Part shown: one piece after another, positions 9,501-16,639 of the stretch
How the letters are laid out: each line of letters opens with the position of its first letter
How positions within the stretch are numbered: the stretch's first letter is position 1
Assembly: GCF_029760915.1 (NCBI RefSeq)
Contig: NZ_CP121685.1
Span: forward strand, 2,815,001 to 2,879,000
From: Olleya sp. YS
GTDB taxonomy: Bacteria; Bacteroidota; Bacteroidia; Flavobacteriales; Flavobacteriaceae
Length of the DNA stretch: 64,000 bases
Direction of reading: 5' to 3'
Translations under genes and position numbers: made by a program
Notes under the pieces: model-generated
Database searches by the model: none
What the model saw: only the letters and a program-made list of their open reading frames with translations
What the model was told of the DNA's origin: nothing

Positions 9501-12360
9501 CACATTAACAGATGCTACAGGTAATTCAAGTACTTTTACAGCTACATTAACTATTGAAGATACATCAAGTCCTAGTTTTACAGTTCCTGATGATATAACT
9601 ATTAACTGTGATCAAGATCCAAACGATTTAATGCTTACAGGAGATGTAACTACTGAAACTGATAGCTGTAGTGGTCCTCTTGAAGCAACCTATTTAGATG
9701 CTATTACAGCTGGATCTTGTGCTAACGAATCTGTAATTACTAGAACATGGACATTAACAGATGAGTGTAACAACACGACTACTTTAGTGCAAACTATTAC
9801 TGTGGTAGACACTACTGCTCCAACGTTTACAGTGCCTGCAGATGTGACTATCGAGTGTAGTGATGACGAAACTGATTTATCACTTACAGGTGATGTAACA
9901 GATGAAAACGATAACTGCTCGACTGGTTTAGAAGCAACCTATTCAGATGCTGTTGCTACTGGTTCTTGTGCTAACGAATCTGTAATTACTAGAACGTGGA
10001 CATTAACAGACGAGTGTAACAATACGACTACTTTAGTTCAAACTATTACTGTGGTAGACACTACTGCTCCAACGTTTACAGTGCCTGCAGATGTAACTAT
10101 CGAGTGTAGTGATGACGAAACGGATTTATCACTTACTGGTGATGTAACTGATGAAACTGATAACTGTTCAACTGGTTTAGAAGCAACCTATTCAGATGCT
10201 GTTGCTACTGGTTCTTGTGCTAACGAATCTGTAATTACTAGAACGTGGACATTAACAGACGAATGTAACAATACGACTACTTTAGTTCAAACTATTACTG
10301 TTGTAGATACTACTGCGCCTACGTTTACAGTGCCTGCAGATGTGACTATCGAGTGTAGTGATGACGAAACGGATTTATCACTTACAGGTGATGTAACAGA
10401 TGAAAACGATAACTGCTCGACTGGTTTAGAAGCAACCTATTCAGATGCTGTTGCTACTGGTTCTTGTGCTAACGAATCTGTAATTACTAGAACGTGGACA
10501 TTAACAGACGAGTGTAACAATACGACTACTTTAGTTCAAACTATTACTGTTGTAGACACTACTGCTCCAACGTTTACAGTGCCTGCAGATGTGACTATCG
10601 AGTGTAGTGATGACGAAACGGATTTATCACTTACTGGTGATGTAACTGATGAAACTGATAACTGTTCAACTGGTTTAGAAGCAACCTATTCAGATGCTGT
10701 TGCTACTGGTTCTTGTGCTAACGAATCTGTAATTACTAGAACGTGGACATTAACAGACGAATGTAACAATACGACTACTTTAGTTCAAACTATTACTGTT
10801 GTAGATACTACTGCGCCTACGTTTACAGTGCCTGCAGATGTGACTATCGAGTGTAGTGATGACGAAACGGATTTATCACTTACAGGTGATGTAACAGATG
10901 AAAACGATAACTGCTCGACTGGTTTAGAAGCAACCTATTCAGATGCTGTTGCTACTGGTTCTTGTGCTAACGAATCTGTAATTACTAGAACGTGGACATT
11001 AACAGACGAGTGTAACAATACGACTACTTTAGTTCAAACTATTACTGTTGTAGACACTACTGCTCCAACGTTTACAGTGCCTGCAGATGTGACTATCGAG
11101 TGTAGTGATGACGAAACTGATTTATCACTTACAGGTGATGTAACAGATGAAAACGATAACTGCTCGACTGGTTTAGAAGCAACCTATTCAGATGCTGTTG
11201 CTACTGGTTCTTGTGCTAACGAATCTGTAATTACTAGAACGTGGACATTAACAGACGAGTGTAACAACACGACTACTTTAGTGCAAACTATTACTGTGGT
11301 AGACACTACTGCGCCTACGTTTACAGTGCCTGCAGATGTAACTATCGAGTGTAGTGATGACGAAACGGATTTATCACTTACTGGTGATGTAACAGACGAA
11401 AACGATAACTGTTCAACTGGTTTAGAAGCAACCTATTCAGATGCTATTGCTGCTGGATCTTGTGCTAACGAATCTGTGATTACTAGAACATGGACATTAA
11501 CAGACGAGTGTAACAATACAACAACACTTGTTCAAACTATATCAGTTGTAGATACAGCAGGTCCTACATTAATTACTCCTTTAGATTTACCAAGTAGTGT
11601 GATTTGTTCTAATGTACCAGAAGTTCCAGAGTTATCATTTGAAGATGATTGTTCAACAAATAACATTAATGTAGTATTTGAAGAAACATCAACTTTCACT
11701 GGAACTGAAGAAATCTACGATTTGATATGGACTTGGACTGCTACAGATGACTGTGGTAATGACACAGTAATTACGCATACAATTAACGTTGTAACTGAGA
11801 ACTTTACTGAAGAAATTGAAGCAGATAGATGTACCGAAGATGGATTAATTGATCTTTATGAATTCCTACCTGATGGAGCAGATACATTTATAGAATGGGT
11901 TGTAGTCACCGATGGAATAACAATAATTGATGGTATCTTTGATCCACTAGAGGTTGAAATCGGAGATTATGTATTTACCTATACGGTTTCTAATAACGGG
12001 TGTTTAAATACTTATGAAGTAACTATTCATGTTAATGAAGATTGTATAGTATTACCTTGTGGTGAAGACGATTTAAAAATTTCTAAAGCAGTAACGCCAA
12101 ATGGAGATAGTTATAACGAATTCTTCACAGTTGGTGGTGTTGAAGAATGTGGATTTATTGTAGATATTAAAATATTTAACCGTTTTGGTGATATTGTTTT
12201 CGAATCTAGAGACTATCAAAATGATTGGAATGGACAAAGTCCAAGTGGATCTGTAGGTTCCGCTGGAAGATTACCAAACGGTACATACTATTATGTTATA
12301 GATATAAAGGATAGTGGTATCAAACCATTAGCTGGCCCTATTTACTTAGGAACTAAATAA
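1..12360 (+). CDS. Giant T9SS-secreted repeat adhesin (SprB-like), 5' end outside window
   Basis: The frame is open from base 1, so the gene is cut by the left edge; 4119 residues are visible. Order of modules (residues counted from base 1): about 16 copies of a 135-residue DUF11-type repeat (1-2182), six 130/131-residue repeats (about 2190-2965), one related module (to about 3090), a spacer, eight 83-residue HYR-like repeats with four Cys each (about 3192-3855), an Ig/PKD-like stretch, and a C-terminal gliding-motility-associated domain (about 4020-4119, TPNGDSYNEFF, FNRFGDIVFES, NGTYYYVID). Such C-terminal domains direct T9SS export in Bacteroidota and usually need a SprF/PorP-type partner, which is the next gene (9 bp gap). 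DUF11-type repeats carry an acidic loop of form DxDxDxxxD, suggesting calcium-stiffened rods. The likely role is a filamentous surface adhesin for gliding or attachment; cargo specificity is inferred. An internal GTG at 130 is not the true start. Confidence 0.9.
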   Translation, partial: TDLSGTTATTDDATVITLCQGDTTIALVKSGLFNDEDQDNCTDVGETISYTFTVTNTGNVSIDTIVLTDPLLEAPNPVVTIAFASGDTDNDNELDPTETWTYTANYAVTQSDIDAGQVTNQATVTGQNVLTDAVVTDLSGTTATTDDATVITLCQGDTTIALVKSGIFNDEDQDNCTDVGETISYTFTVTNTGNVSIDTIVLTDPLLEAPNPVVTIAFASGDTDNDNELDPTETWTYTANYAVTQSDIDAGQVTNQATVTGQNVLTDAVVTDLSGTTATTDDATVITLCQGDTTIALVKSGIFNDEDQDNCTDVGETISYTFTVTNTGNVSIDTIVLTDPLLEAPNPVVTIAFASGDTDNDNELDPTETWTYTANYAVTQSDIDAGQVTNQATVTGQNVLTDAVVTDLSGTTATTDDATVITLCQGDTTIALVKSGIFNDEDQDNCTDVGETISYTFTVTNTGNVSIDTIVLTDPLLEAPNPVVTIAFASGDTDNDNELDPTETWTYTANYAVTQSDIDAGQVTNQATVTGQNVLTDAVVTDLSGTTATTDDATVITLCQGDTTIALVKSGIFNDEDQDNCTDVGETISYTFTVTNTGNVSIDTIVLTDPLLEAPNPVVTIAFASGDTDNDNELDPTETWTYTANYAVTQSDIDAGQVTNQATVTGQNVLTDAVVTDLSGTTATTDDATVITLCQGDTTIALVKSGIFNDEDQDNCTDVGETISYTFTVTNTGNVSIDTIVLTDPLLEAPNPVVTIAFASGDTDNDNELDPTETWTYTANYAVTQSDIDAGQVTNQATVTGQNVLTDAVVTDLSGTTATTDDATVITLCQGDTTIALVKSGLFNDEDQDNCTDVGETISYTFTVTNTGNVSIDTIVLTDPLLEAPNPVVTIAFASGDTDNDNELDPTETWTYTANYAVTQSDIDAGQVTNQATVTGQNVLTDAVVTDLSGTTATTDDATVITLCQGDTTIALVKSGIFNDEDQDNCTDVGETISYTFTVTNTGNVSIDTIVLTDPLLEAPNPVVTIAFASGDTDNDNELDPTETWTYTANYAVTQSDIDAGQVTNQATVTGQNVLTDAVVTDLSGTTATTDDATVITLCQGDTTIALVKSGIFNDEDQDNCTDVGETISYTFTVTNTGNVSIDTIVLTDPLLEAPNPVVTIAFASGDTDNDNELDPTETWTYTANYAVTQSDIDAGQVTNQATVTGQNVLTDAVVTDLSGTTATTDDATVITLCQGDTTIALVKSGIFNDEDQDNCTDVGETISYTFTVTNTGNVSIDTIVLTDPLLEAPNPVVTIAFASGDTDNDNELDPTETWTYTANYAVTQSDIDAGQVTNQATVTGQNVLTDAVVTDLSGTTATTDDATVITLCQGDTTIALVKSGIFNDEDQDNCTDVGETISYTFTVTNTGNVSIDTIVLTDPLLEAPNPVVTIAFASGDTDNDNELDPTETWTYTANYAVTQSDIDAGQVTNQATVTGQNVLTDAVVTDLSGTTATTDDATVITLCQGDTTIALVKSGIFNDEDQDNCTDVGETISYTFTVTNTGNVSIDTIVLTDPLLEAPNPVVTIAFASGDTDNDNELDPTETWTYTANYAVTQSDIDAGQVTNQATVTGQNVLTDAVVTDLSGTTATTDDATVITLCQGDTTIALVKSGIFNDEDQDNCTDVGETISYTFTVTNTGNVSIDTIVLTDPLLEAPNPVVTIAFASGDTDNDNELDPTETWTYTANYAVTQSDIDAGQVTNQATVTGQNVLTDAVVTDLSGTTATTDDATVITLCQGDTTIALVKSGIFNDEDQDNCTDVGETISYTFTVTNTGNVSIDTIVLTDPLLEAPNPVVTIAFASGDTDNDNELDPTETWTYTANYAVTQSDIDAGQVTNQATVTGQNVLTDAVVTDLSGTTATTDDATVITLCQGDTTIALVKSGLFNDEDQDNCTDVGETISYTFTVTNTGNVSIDTIVLTDPLLEAPNPVVTIAFASGDTDNDNELDPTETWTYTANYAVTQSDIDAGQVTNQATVTGQNVLTDAVVTDLSGTTATTDDATVITLCQGDTTIALVKSGLFNDEDQDNCTDVGETISYTFTVTNTGNVSIDTIVLTDPLLEAPNPVVTIAFASGDTDNDNELDPTETWTYTANYAVTQSDIDAGQVTNQATVTGQNVLTDAVVTDLSGTTATTDDATVITLCQGDSSLEIVKSATIANGDPCIVLGSEVTYTFTVTNTGTVSINNITITDDLLGGDITASLTLTGDTNANGVLEPTETWIFTAPNYTVTQADVDAGSITNTVTVDGSDTNSISVSNTDTYIIDQNNPDVTFCDPTTGINIVKAATIANGDPCIVLGSEVTYTFTVTNTGTVSINNITITDDLLGGDITASLTLTGDTNANGVLEPTETWIFTAPNYTVTQADVDAGSITNTVVADGIEILGGTDVSDTDTYIIDQNNPDVTFCDPTTGINIVKAATIANGDPCIVLGSEVTYTFTVTNTGTVSINNITITDDLLGGDITASLTLTGDTNANGVLEPTETWIFTAPNYTVTQADVDAGSITNTVTVDGSDTNSISVSNTDTYIIDQNNPDVTFCDPTTGINIVKAATIANGDPCIVLGSEVTYTFTVTNTGTVSINNITITDDLLGGDITASLTLTGDTNANGVLEPTETWIFTAPNYTVTQADVDAGSITNTVVADGIEILGGTDVSDTDTYIIDQNNPDVTFCDPTTGINIVKAATIANGDPCIVLGSEVTYTFTVTNTGTVSINNITITDDLLGGDITASLTLTGDTNANGVLEPTETWIFTAPNYTVTQADVDAGSITNTVVADGIEILGGTDVSDTDTYIIDQNNPDVTFCDPTTGINIVKAATIANGDPCIVLGSEVTYTFTVTNTGTVSINNITITDDLLGGDITASLTLTGDTNANGVLEPTETWIFTAPNYTVTQADVDAGSITNTVVADGIEILGGTDVSDTDTYIIDQNNPDVTFCDPIGEINLVKTGIFNNDNGNNCTEVDETITYTFVVTNTGTVSLGNVVITDPLLNNATPPVSIDYVSGDTDGDNQLDLNETWTFTATYLVTQGDIDATEVVNTATVTAEMVVNGNIVSDTSQTTTDLIEDITPPDTSNCQVLDETIECDGTNNETLADAWNAANILALENCATDECDNNFVVTSDYDFANLISGCGATGSITVTYTLTDATGNSSTFTATLTIEDTSSPSFTVPDDITINCDQDPNDLMLTGDVTTETDSCSGPLEATYLDAITAGSCANESVITRTWTLTDECNNTTTLVQTITVVDTTAPTFTVPADVTIECSDDETDLSLTGDVTDENDNCSTGLEATYSDAVATGSCANESVITRTWTLTDECNNTTTLVQTITVVDTTAPTFTVPADVTIECSDDETDLSLTGDVTDETDNCSTGLEATYSDAVATGSCANESVITRTWTLTDECNNTTTLVQTITVVDTTAPTFTVPADVTIECSDDETDLSLTGDVTDENDNCSTGLEATYSDAVATGSCANESVITRTWTLTDECNNTTTLVQTITVVDTTAPTFTVPADVTIECSDDETDLSLTGDVTDETDNCSTGLEATYSDAVATGSCANESVITRTWTLTDECNNTTTLVQTITVVDTTAPTFTVPADVTIECSDDETDLSLTGDVTDENDNCSTGLEATYSDAVATGSCANESVITRTWTLTDECNNTTTLVQTITVVDTTAPTFTVPADVTIECSDDETDLSLTGDVTDENDNCSTGLEATYSDAVATGSCANESVITRTWTLTDECNNTTTLVQTITVVDTTAPTFTVPADVTIECSDDETDLSLTGDVTDENDNCSTGLEATYSDAIAAGSCANESVITRTWTLTDECNNTTTLVQTISVVDTAGPTLITPLDLPSSVICSNVPEVPELSFEDDCSTNNINVVFEETSTFTGTEEIYDLIWTWTATDDCGNDTVITHTINVVTENFTEEIEADRCTEDGLIDLYEFLPDGADTFIEWVVVTDGITIIDGIFDPLEVEIGDYVFTYTVSNNGCLNTYEVTIHVNEDCIVLPCGEDDLKISKAVTPNGDSYNEFFTVGGVEECGFIVDIKIFNRFGDIVFESRDYQNDWNGQSPSGSVGSAGRLPNGTYYYVIDIKDSGIKPLAGPIYLGTK
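6574..8895 (+). repeat. Tandem array of six 390/393-bp units
   Basis: Six copies start with actattgctaatgg, spaced 390, 393, 390, 393, 393 bp. Two unit types differ near their ends: A encodes VTVDGSDTNSISVSNT and B encodes VVADGIEILGGTDVSDT. The order is A-B-A-B-B-B. Within types, copies are nearly identical. Confidence 0.95.
9574..11564 (+). repeat. Tandem array of 249-bp HYR-like units (83 aa), eight copies
   Basis: The phrase gtttacagtgcctgcagatg recurs every 249 bp from about 9825. Seven copies are near-identical and are preceded by one diverged copy from 9574. Each unit has four Cys (TIEC, DNC, GSC, DEC). A DEN/DET difference runs DEN, DET, DEN, DET, DEN, DEN, DEN along the seven close copies. 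Confidence 0.95.
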
Positions 12361-12369
12361 GAATTATAG

Positions 12370-13317
12370 ATGAAAAAAATAAAAATATATAGTATTGGAA
12401 TTTTATTGATGTTTAGTTGTGTACAAATATTTGCTCAGCAATTGCCACAATTTTCACAATATATGTTTAATACTATTTCTATAAACCCAGCCTATGCTGG
12501 TAGTAGAGAAACTATTAGCGTAGTTGGCTTGCATAGAAGTCAATGGGTTGGTTTAGCAGGATCACCAACCACTTCCACAGTATCTATTCATTCTCCATTA
12601 AAAGATGAGAAAATAGGACTAGGATTATCTGTAATAAACGATGAACTTGGATATGAAAATTTTGTATTTGTTTACGGTGATTTTTCATATACAATAGAAG
12701 TCTCAGAAAAAACAAAACTTGCATTTGGTTTAAAAGCTGGATTTACCCATTACAATTTAGATCAAGAAGGTTTCTTAGATGATCCATCTGTTGAAATAGA
12801 TCCTTTCTTTAGTAACTTTACTAATCGATGGAATCCTAATATTGGTGTTGGTGCATATTTACATCAAAACAGATGGTATGTTGGCCTTTCTGCTCCAAGA
12901 ATATTAAATACAGATTATAATGAAAGTGCTTTGGATCCTGAAGTAGATTACATAGCATTAGAACGTGTTGGGTATTATTTGACAGGTGGTTATGTTTTTG
13001 ATTTAAATGAAAGCACAAAACTTAAACCTTCTGCTTTAGTTAAAGTAACAAATGGTGCTCCAATTTCCTTCGATATTAGTACACATATTTTATTTAATGA
13101 AAAGTTTTGGTTGGGTGGAAGCTACAGATATAATAGAGACACCTCTACTATTGGAGCTTTAGCAGATTTTCAAGTCTCTCCTCAAATGAGAATTGGTTAT
13201 GCTTATGAACATTACATTACAGATTTAAGACCATTTACTGGTGGAACCCATGAGATATTATTAATGTTTGAGGTATTCAAACCTACTAAACGTGTCAAAT
13301 CTCCTAGATATTTTTAA
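12370..13317 (+). CDS. PorP/SprF-family T9SS outer-membrane protein
   Basis: A 315-residue protein with a signal peptide (residues 1-22, ending IFAQ) followed by QLPQFSQYMFNTISINPAYAGSR, the characteristic start of PorP/SprF proteins (here split as QLPQFSQYMFN and INPAYAGSR). The rest is alternating beta-strand sequence of an outer-membrane barrel. SprF-like proteins are needed for secretion of adhesins carrying the gliding-motility C-terminal domain, and genes for the two are typically adjacent. The start is 9 bp after the adhesin stop, so the genes are probably co-transcribed. The family is certain; pairing with the upstream adhesin is inferred from position. Confidence 0.93.
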   Translation: MKKIKIYSIGILLMFSCVQIFAQQLPQFSQYMFNTISINPAYAGSRETISVVGLHRSQWVGLAGSPTTSTVSIHSPLKDEKIGLGLSVINDELGYENFVFVYGDFSYTIEVSEKTKLAFGLKAGFTHYNLDQEGFLDDPSVEIDPFFSNFTNRWNPNIGVGAYLHQNRWYVGLSAPRILNTDYNESALDPEVDYIALERVGYYLTGGYVFDLNESTKLKPSALVKVTNGAPISFDISTHILFNEKFWLGGSYRYNRDTSTIGALADFQVSPQMRIGYAYEHYITDLRPFTGGTHEILLMFEVFKPTKRVKSPRYF

Positions 13318-13318
13318 A

Positions 13319-15265
13319 ATGAAGTTAAAAATAATTACATATTTTATTCTTTTTTTATTTGTACAACAGGCGTTGTCACAAACAAAAGTTGCAGATAATT
13401 TTTTTAGAGATTTTTCTTATGAAAAAGCAGCTGAACTATATAAAGAAGCATTGAAAAAGGAAGATAGTACAGAATATATTTTAACAAGAATTGGTGATTG
13501 TTACTTCAATACTAGAAAAGTTGAAAAAGCAGAATTTTGGTATAGTAAAGCTATTAAAAAGTATCCGTTAATTGATTCAGAATATATATACAAATACGTA
13601 CAAACTTTGAGAAGTCAAAAAAAATACGAGCTTGCTAATGACTATTTAAGAACCTTTAACGAAAAAAATAAAAGGGACAAACGTATAAAAGACATAGAAA
13701 ACTTTAATTTAGAAAGTTACAACCAACTAACTAATACAGAAAAGGTGTATGTGGATGTTGAAAATCTTCCATTAAACACTGTGTATTCTGACTTTGGTGG
13801 GTATGAAAAAGATAATACTTTATACTTTTACTCCACTTGGGTAAAAGATACCATAACAGATGAAAAGCAATTATATGATTGGAATAATGAACCTTTTTTA
13901 AATATTTTTCAATCTGAAACTAAAATTGCTAATGCAGCTAAAAATTTTTCAGAACCTAAAAAATTAAATTCAAGTATTAATACGTCTAACGATCATGAAG
14001 GATTAGTCACTATAACTAATGATGGTCAAACAATGTATTTTACCAGGAATAACGTTAATAAAAAAGAAAAAAGAAAATATTCTAAAGAAGGTACTTCTAA
14101 TTTAAAAATTTATAAAGCAACAAAAACAGGTAACAACTGGAGTAATGTTATAGAATTACCTTTTAATAATGATGCCTATTCTTGTGGTGCACCAGCTTTA
14201 AGTCCAGATAATAAAACATTATATTTTGTTTCAGATATGGAAGGTGGCTTTGGACAAACAGATTTGTATCGAGTAACAATCAAAGCTGATGGTACATATG
14301 GAACACCTGTTAATTTAGGTCCAGATATTAATACTGAAGGGAATGAAAAATTTCCGTTTGTTGCCAAAGACTCTACATTATATTTCTCAACAGATGCTTA
14401 TTTAAATCTTGGGTTACTTGATATTTTTGAAACTAATCTACTAAAACTAAAAAGAAACGATACCACACAAGTATATGTCAAAAATCTTGGTGCACCATTT
14501 AATAGTCCCTTTGATGATTTTTGTTTTTTTATTGACTCTGACACTCAAACTGGATACTTCTCTTCAAATAGAGAAGGCGGTAAAGGTGGAGATGACATCT
14601 ACGCTTTTGGAAAATACCAATGTAAACAAATAGTTTCTGGAGTTGCGTATGACGAATTATCTGGAGAACCTTTAGATAAAGTAAATGTATCTTTATTAGA
14701 CATTAATGGTCAGGTTGTAGAAACTTTTTACACAGATAAAGATGGTAAATATGAATTCAAAGATATTGGTTGTGATAAAACATATACTGTTCTTGCAGAG
14801 CGTGTTATTTACAGACCAGACAAAAAAGGCTTTGTAACCTCACCAATTAACGGAGAAACTACAACTATAGATTTATTTCTAACTCCATTAATAGTTGATA
14901 ACGAAATTGTTATCAATCCTATTTACTTTGATTACAATAAATCAGATATAAGACCAGATGCAGCGTATGAGCTAGAAAATATTGTTGCAGTTATGCGAGA
15001 ACATCCAAAAATGATTATTAAAATTGAAGCACATACAGATAGTCGTGGTAGAGATGCCTACAACTTAAAATTATCTGATAGGCGTGCAAAATCTACAAGA
15101 GACTATTTATACTCTAGAGGAATTGCAGTAGATAGAATTTTAAGTGCTATTGGTTATGGTGAGTCACAAATACTTAACCATTGTACAAATGGAGTAAAAT
15201 GTAGCGATAAAGAACACGAATATAATAGACGATCTAAATTTATAATAACTAACCAATACAAATAA
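13319..15265 (+). CDS. OmpA-family protein with TPR, PD40 propeller and carboxypeptidase-like domains (PorE-like)
   Basis: I chose the ATG at 13319, one base after the preceding stop, because it begins a clean signal peptide (MKLKIITYF...ALSQ); a longer start at 13268 would overlap the previous gene and bury this leader. In the 648-residue product: TPR-like helices (about 25-110), WD40/PD40-type strands (about 140-420, with LSPDNKTLYFVSD), a carboxypeptidase regulatory-like beta sandwich (about 435-515) and a C-terminal OmpA peptidoglycan-binding domain (about 530-645, IYFDYNKSDIRPDA, HTDSRG, LSDRRAKS). This architecture matches T9SS accessory proteins that tether the secretion apparatus to peptidoglycan. 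It probably forms an operon with the adhesin and sprF-like genes and ends at a strong terminator. Confidence 0.9.
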   Translation: MKLKIITYFILFLFVQQALSQTKVADNFFRDFSYEKAAELYKEALKKEDSTEYILTRIGDCYFNTRKVEKAEFWYSKAIKKYPLIDSEYIYKYVQTLRSQKKYELANDYLRTFNEKNKRDKRIKDIENFNLESYNQLTNTEKVYVDVENLPLNTVYSDFGGYEKDNTLYFYSTWVKDTITDEKQLYDWNNEPFLNIFQSETKIANAAKNFSEPKKLNSSINTSNDHEGLVTITNDGQTMYFTRNNVNKKEKRKYSKEGTSNLKIYKATKTGNNWSNVIELPFNNDAYSCGAPALSPDNKTLYFVSDMEGGFGQTDLYRVTIKADGTYGTPVNLGPDINTEGNEKFPFVAKDSTLYFSTDAYLNLGLLDIFETNLLKLKRNDTTQVYVKNLGAPFNSPFDDFCFFIDSDTQTGYFSSNREGGKGGDDIYAFGKYQCKQIVSGVAYDELSGEPLDKVNVSLLDINGQVVETFYTDKDGKYEFKDIGCDKTYTVLAERVIYRPDKKGFVTSPINGETTTIDLFLTPLIVDNEIVINPIYFDYNKSDIRPDAAYELENIVAVMREHPKMIIKIEAHTDSRGRDAYNLKLSDRRAKSTRDYLYSRGIAVDRILSAIGYGESQILNHCTNGVKCSDKEHEYNRRSKFIITNQYK

Positions 15266-15270
15266 AATAA

Positions 15271-15302
15271 AAAAGCCTTTCAAAAATTTGAAAGGCTTTT
15301 TT
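15271..15302 (+). terminator. Rho-independent terminator of the adhesin operon
   Basis: aaaagcctttcaaa pairs with the following tttgaaaggctttt around a short AT loop, then a T run. It starts 6 bases after the OmpA gene stop. The symmetric A/T flanks mean it could also stop leftward transcription. Confidence 0.9.
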
Positions 15303-15318
15303 AATAACGGTTGTAAAT

Positions 15319-15810
15319 TTATTTTTTAATAAAGATATTTGTAAAATACCATTTATTATTTTCTCCTAATTCTGCTGAGATTTCAAAATCTGTAAAATCT
15401 CCTTCAATATTACTTTTATGTCCTTCGCTGTTTAACCAAGCATTAACTACAGATGAAGCACTAGAAAATCCATAAGCTACATTTTCTGATACTTTTACAG
15501 CATTAGCATTATTAACTAAGTACGATTTTCTGCTAAAAAAATTATCGTGATTAACTTCATTGATATCAACCATGTAATCAGTATGAGCGTAAGCTTGACC
15601 TTTAATTAACTTATGACTTTCTAAAGCATTAAGTCCAATACTAATTCTGTGTTGATTGATTAACTCTAAAATTTCAATTTCTATTGGTTTTGCTTCAGGA
15701 ATAACTAAAGCACTAACATCGTCAATGTGATCTTCGATATTATCTGTTGAGCAAGAAACAAAAAGTAATGCAAAACAAATAACCATAAGTAGGCTAGTAA
15801 TTTTTCTCAT
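15319..15810 (-). CDS. CAP (SCP/PR1-like) domain lipoprotein
   Basis: A 163-residue product with a lipoprotein signal (lipobox LFVSC, Cys20) and then a CAP domain. Recognisable motifs are ELINQHR, NHDNF, SENVAYG, AWLNSEGHKSNI and WYFTNIFIKK at the C-terminus. The His in NHDNF and in GHKSN and the Glu in SEN match the CAP cavity residues. Bacterial CAP proteins are secreted or surface-anchored; their biochemical function is mostly unknown, so none is assigned. It is transcribed leftward alone, converging on the adhesin operon. Confidence 0.88.
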   Translation of the reverse strand: MRKITSLLMVICFALLFVSCSTDNIEDHIDDVSALVIPEAKPIEIEILELINQHRISIGLNALESHKLIKGQAYAHTDYMVDINEVNHDNFFSRKSYLVNNANAVKVSENVAYGFSSASSVVNAWLNSEGHKSNIEGDFTDFEISAELGENNKWYFTNIFIKK

Positions 15811-15881
15811 TTTAAGAGTTGTATTGATTTGGGACTCCTAAAATATAATACTACTAACTAATAAAGTGTTAAATAAATGTT

Positions 15882-15970
15882 AAAATCGATTAAAAATATA
15901 CTATTTAACTTATTAACATGCATTTCATCGATTAAAATTAGATTTTATATGTATTTCATCGATTATTTTA
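15882..15970. promoter_or_regulatory. Cluster of three ATCGAT-centred near-palindromes
   Basis: AAAATCGATTAAAA at 15882-15895, CATTTCATCGATTAAAA at 15921-15937 and GTATTTCATCGATTATTTTA at 15951-15970 lie in the gap upstream of the CAP gene and run to the pdxH stop. An ideal form would be TTTTAATCGATTAAAA. Two more copies lie near 21592-21628. They could be operators or a small interspersed repeat; the function is unknown. Confidence 0.45.
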
Positions 15971-16615
15971 TGGATATAATCGGTTTTTAATCCAATTGTA
16001 ATCTGAAGTCAATGTGTATAAAATTCTGTCGTGTAAACGATTGGGTCTTCCTTGCCAAAACTCAATAGAAATAGGTCTAACAATAAAACCACCCCAAAAA
16101 GATGGTCTTACTATTTCTTTACCCTTATACTCTTCTTCTAGTTGTTTAAGCCTATCTTCCAATTGCTCTCTGTTGTCTACCACGCTACTTTGTTTTGACA
16201 CAATTGCACCCAATTGACTACCTCTAGGTCTGGACTCAAAATATCCATCACTTAAGTTTTCTGAAATTTTTTCTGCTTTACCTTTAATTATAATCTGTCG
16301 TTCTGCTCCATGCCAAAAAAAAGACAAACAAACGTTAGGATTCTGACTAATAGCTTTGCCCTTTTCGCTTTCATAATTAGTATAAAAAATAAAACCTTCA
16401 TAAGTAAATTTTTTAAGTAGCACTACTCTACTTTTAGGAAATCCATCAATACCAATAGTAGATAATGTCATCGCATTAGTCTCATCTTGAGGGAAATGGC
16501 TATCCACTTCGTTAAACCAAGTCCTAAAGAGTTCTAATGGATTTTCTGGTGTATCTTTTAACCGTAGTTCTCCTTTTTCGTAAGATTTCCTGTAATTACT
16601 TAAGTCTTTATTCAT
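15968..16615 (-). CDS. pdxH: Pyridoxamine 5'-phosphate oxidase
   Basis: The 215-residue product has the usual length of this FMN enzyme, which oxidises pyridoxamine/pyridoxine 5'-phosphate to pyridoxal 5'-phosphate in the cytoplasm. Recognisable segments include the N-terminal YRKSYEKGEL, the FMN-binding SRVVLLK and FYTNYESEKGKAI, the central SRPRGSQLGAIVS, and the C-terminal EFWQGRPNRLHDR followed by W and RL(Y)P. It lies 24 bp downstream of rnz on the same strand and may share its transcript. The enzyme supplies cofactor to PLP enzymes such as the gamma-lyase-like protein of this window. Confidence 0.96.
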   Translation of the reverse strand: MNKDLSNYRKSYEKGELRLKDTPENPLELFRTWFNEVDSHFPQDETNAMTLSTIGIDGFPKSRVVLLKKFTYEGFIFYTNYESEKGKAISQNPNVCLSFFWHGAERQIIIKGKAEKISENLSDGYFESRPRGSQLGAIVSKQSSVVDNREQLEDRLKQLEEEYKGKEIVRPSFWGGFIVRPISIEFWQGRPNRLHDRILYTLTSDYNWIKNRLYP

Positions 16616-16639
16616 GTTGCAATTTACAAGATTTATAAA

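Noticed and set aside
13268-13318. Upstream start for the OmpA-family gene
   Set aside because: It would overlap the preceding gene by 50 bases and hide a clear signal peptide that begins at 13319.
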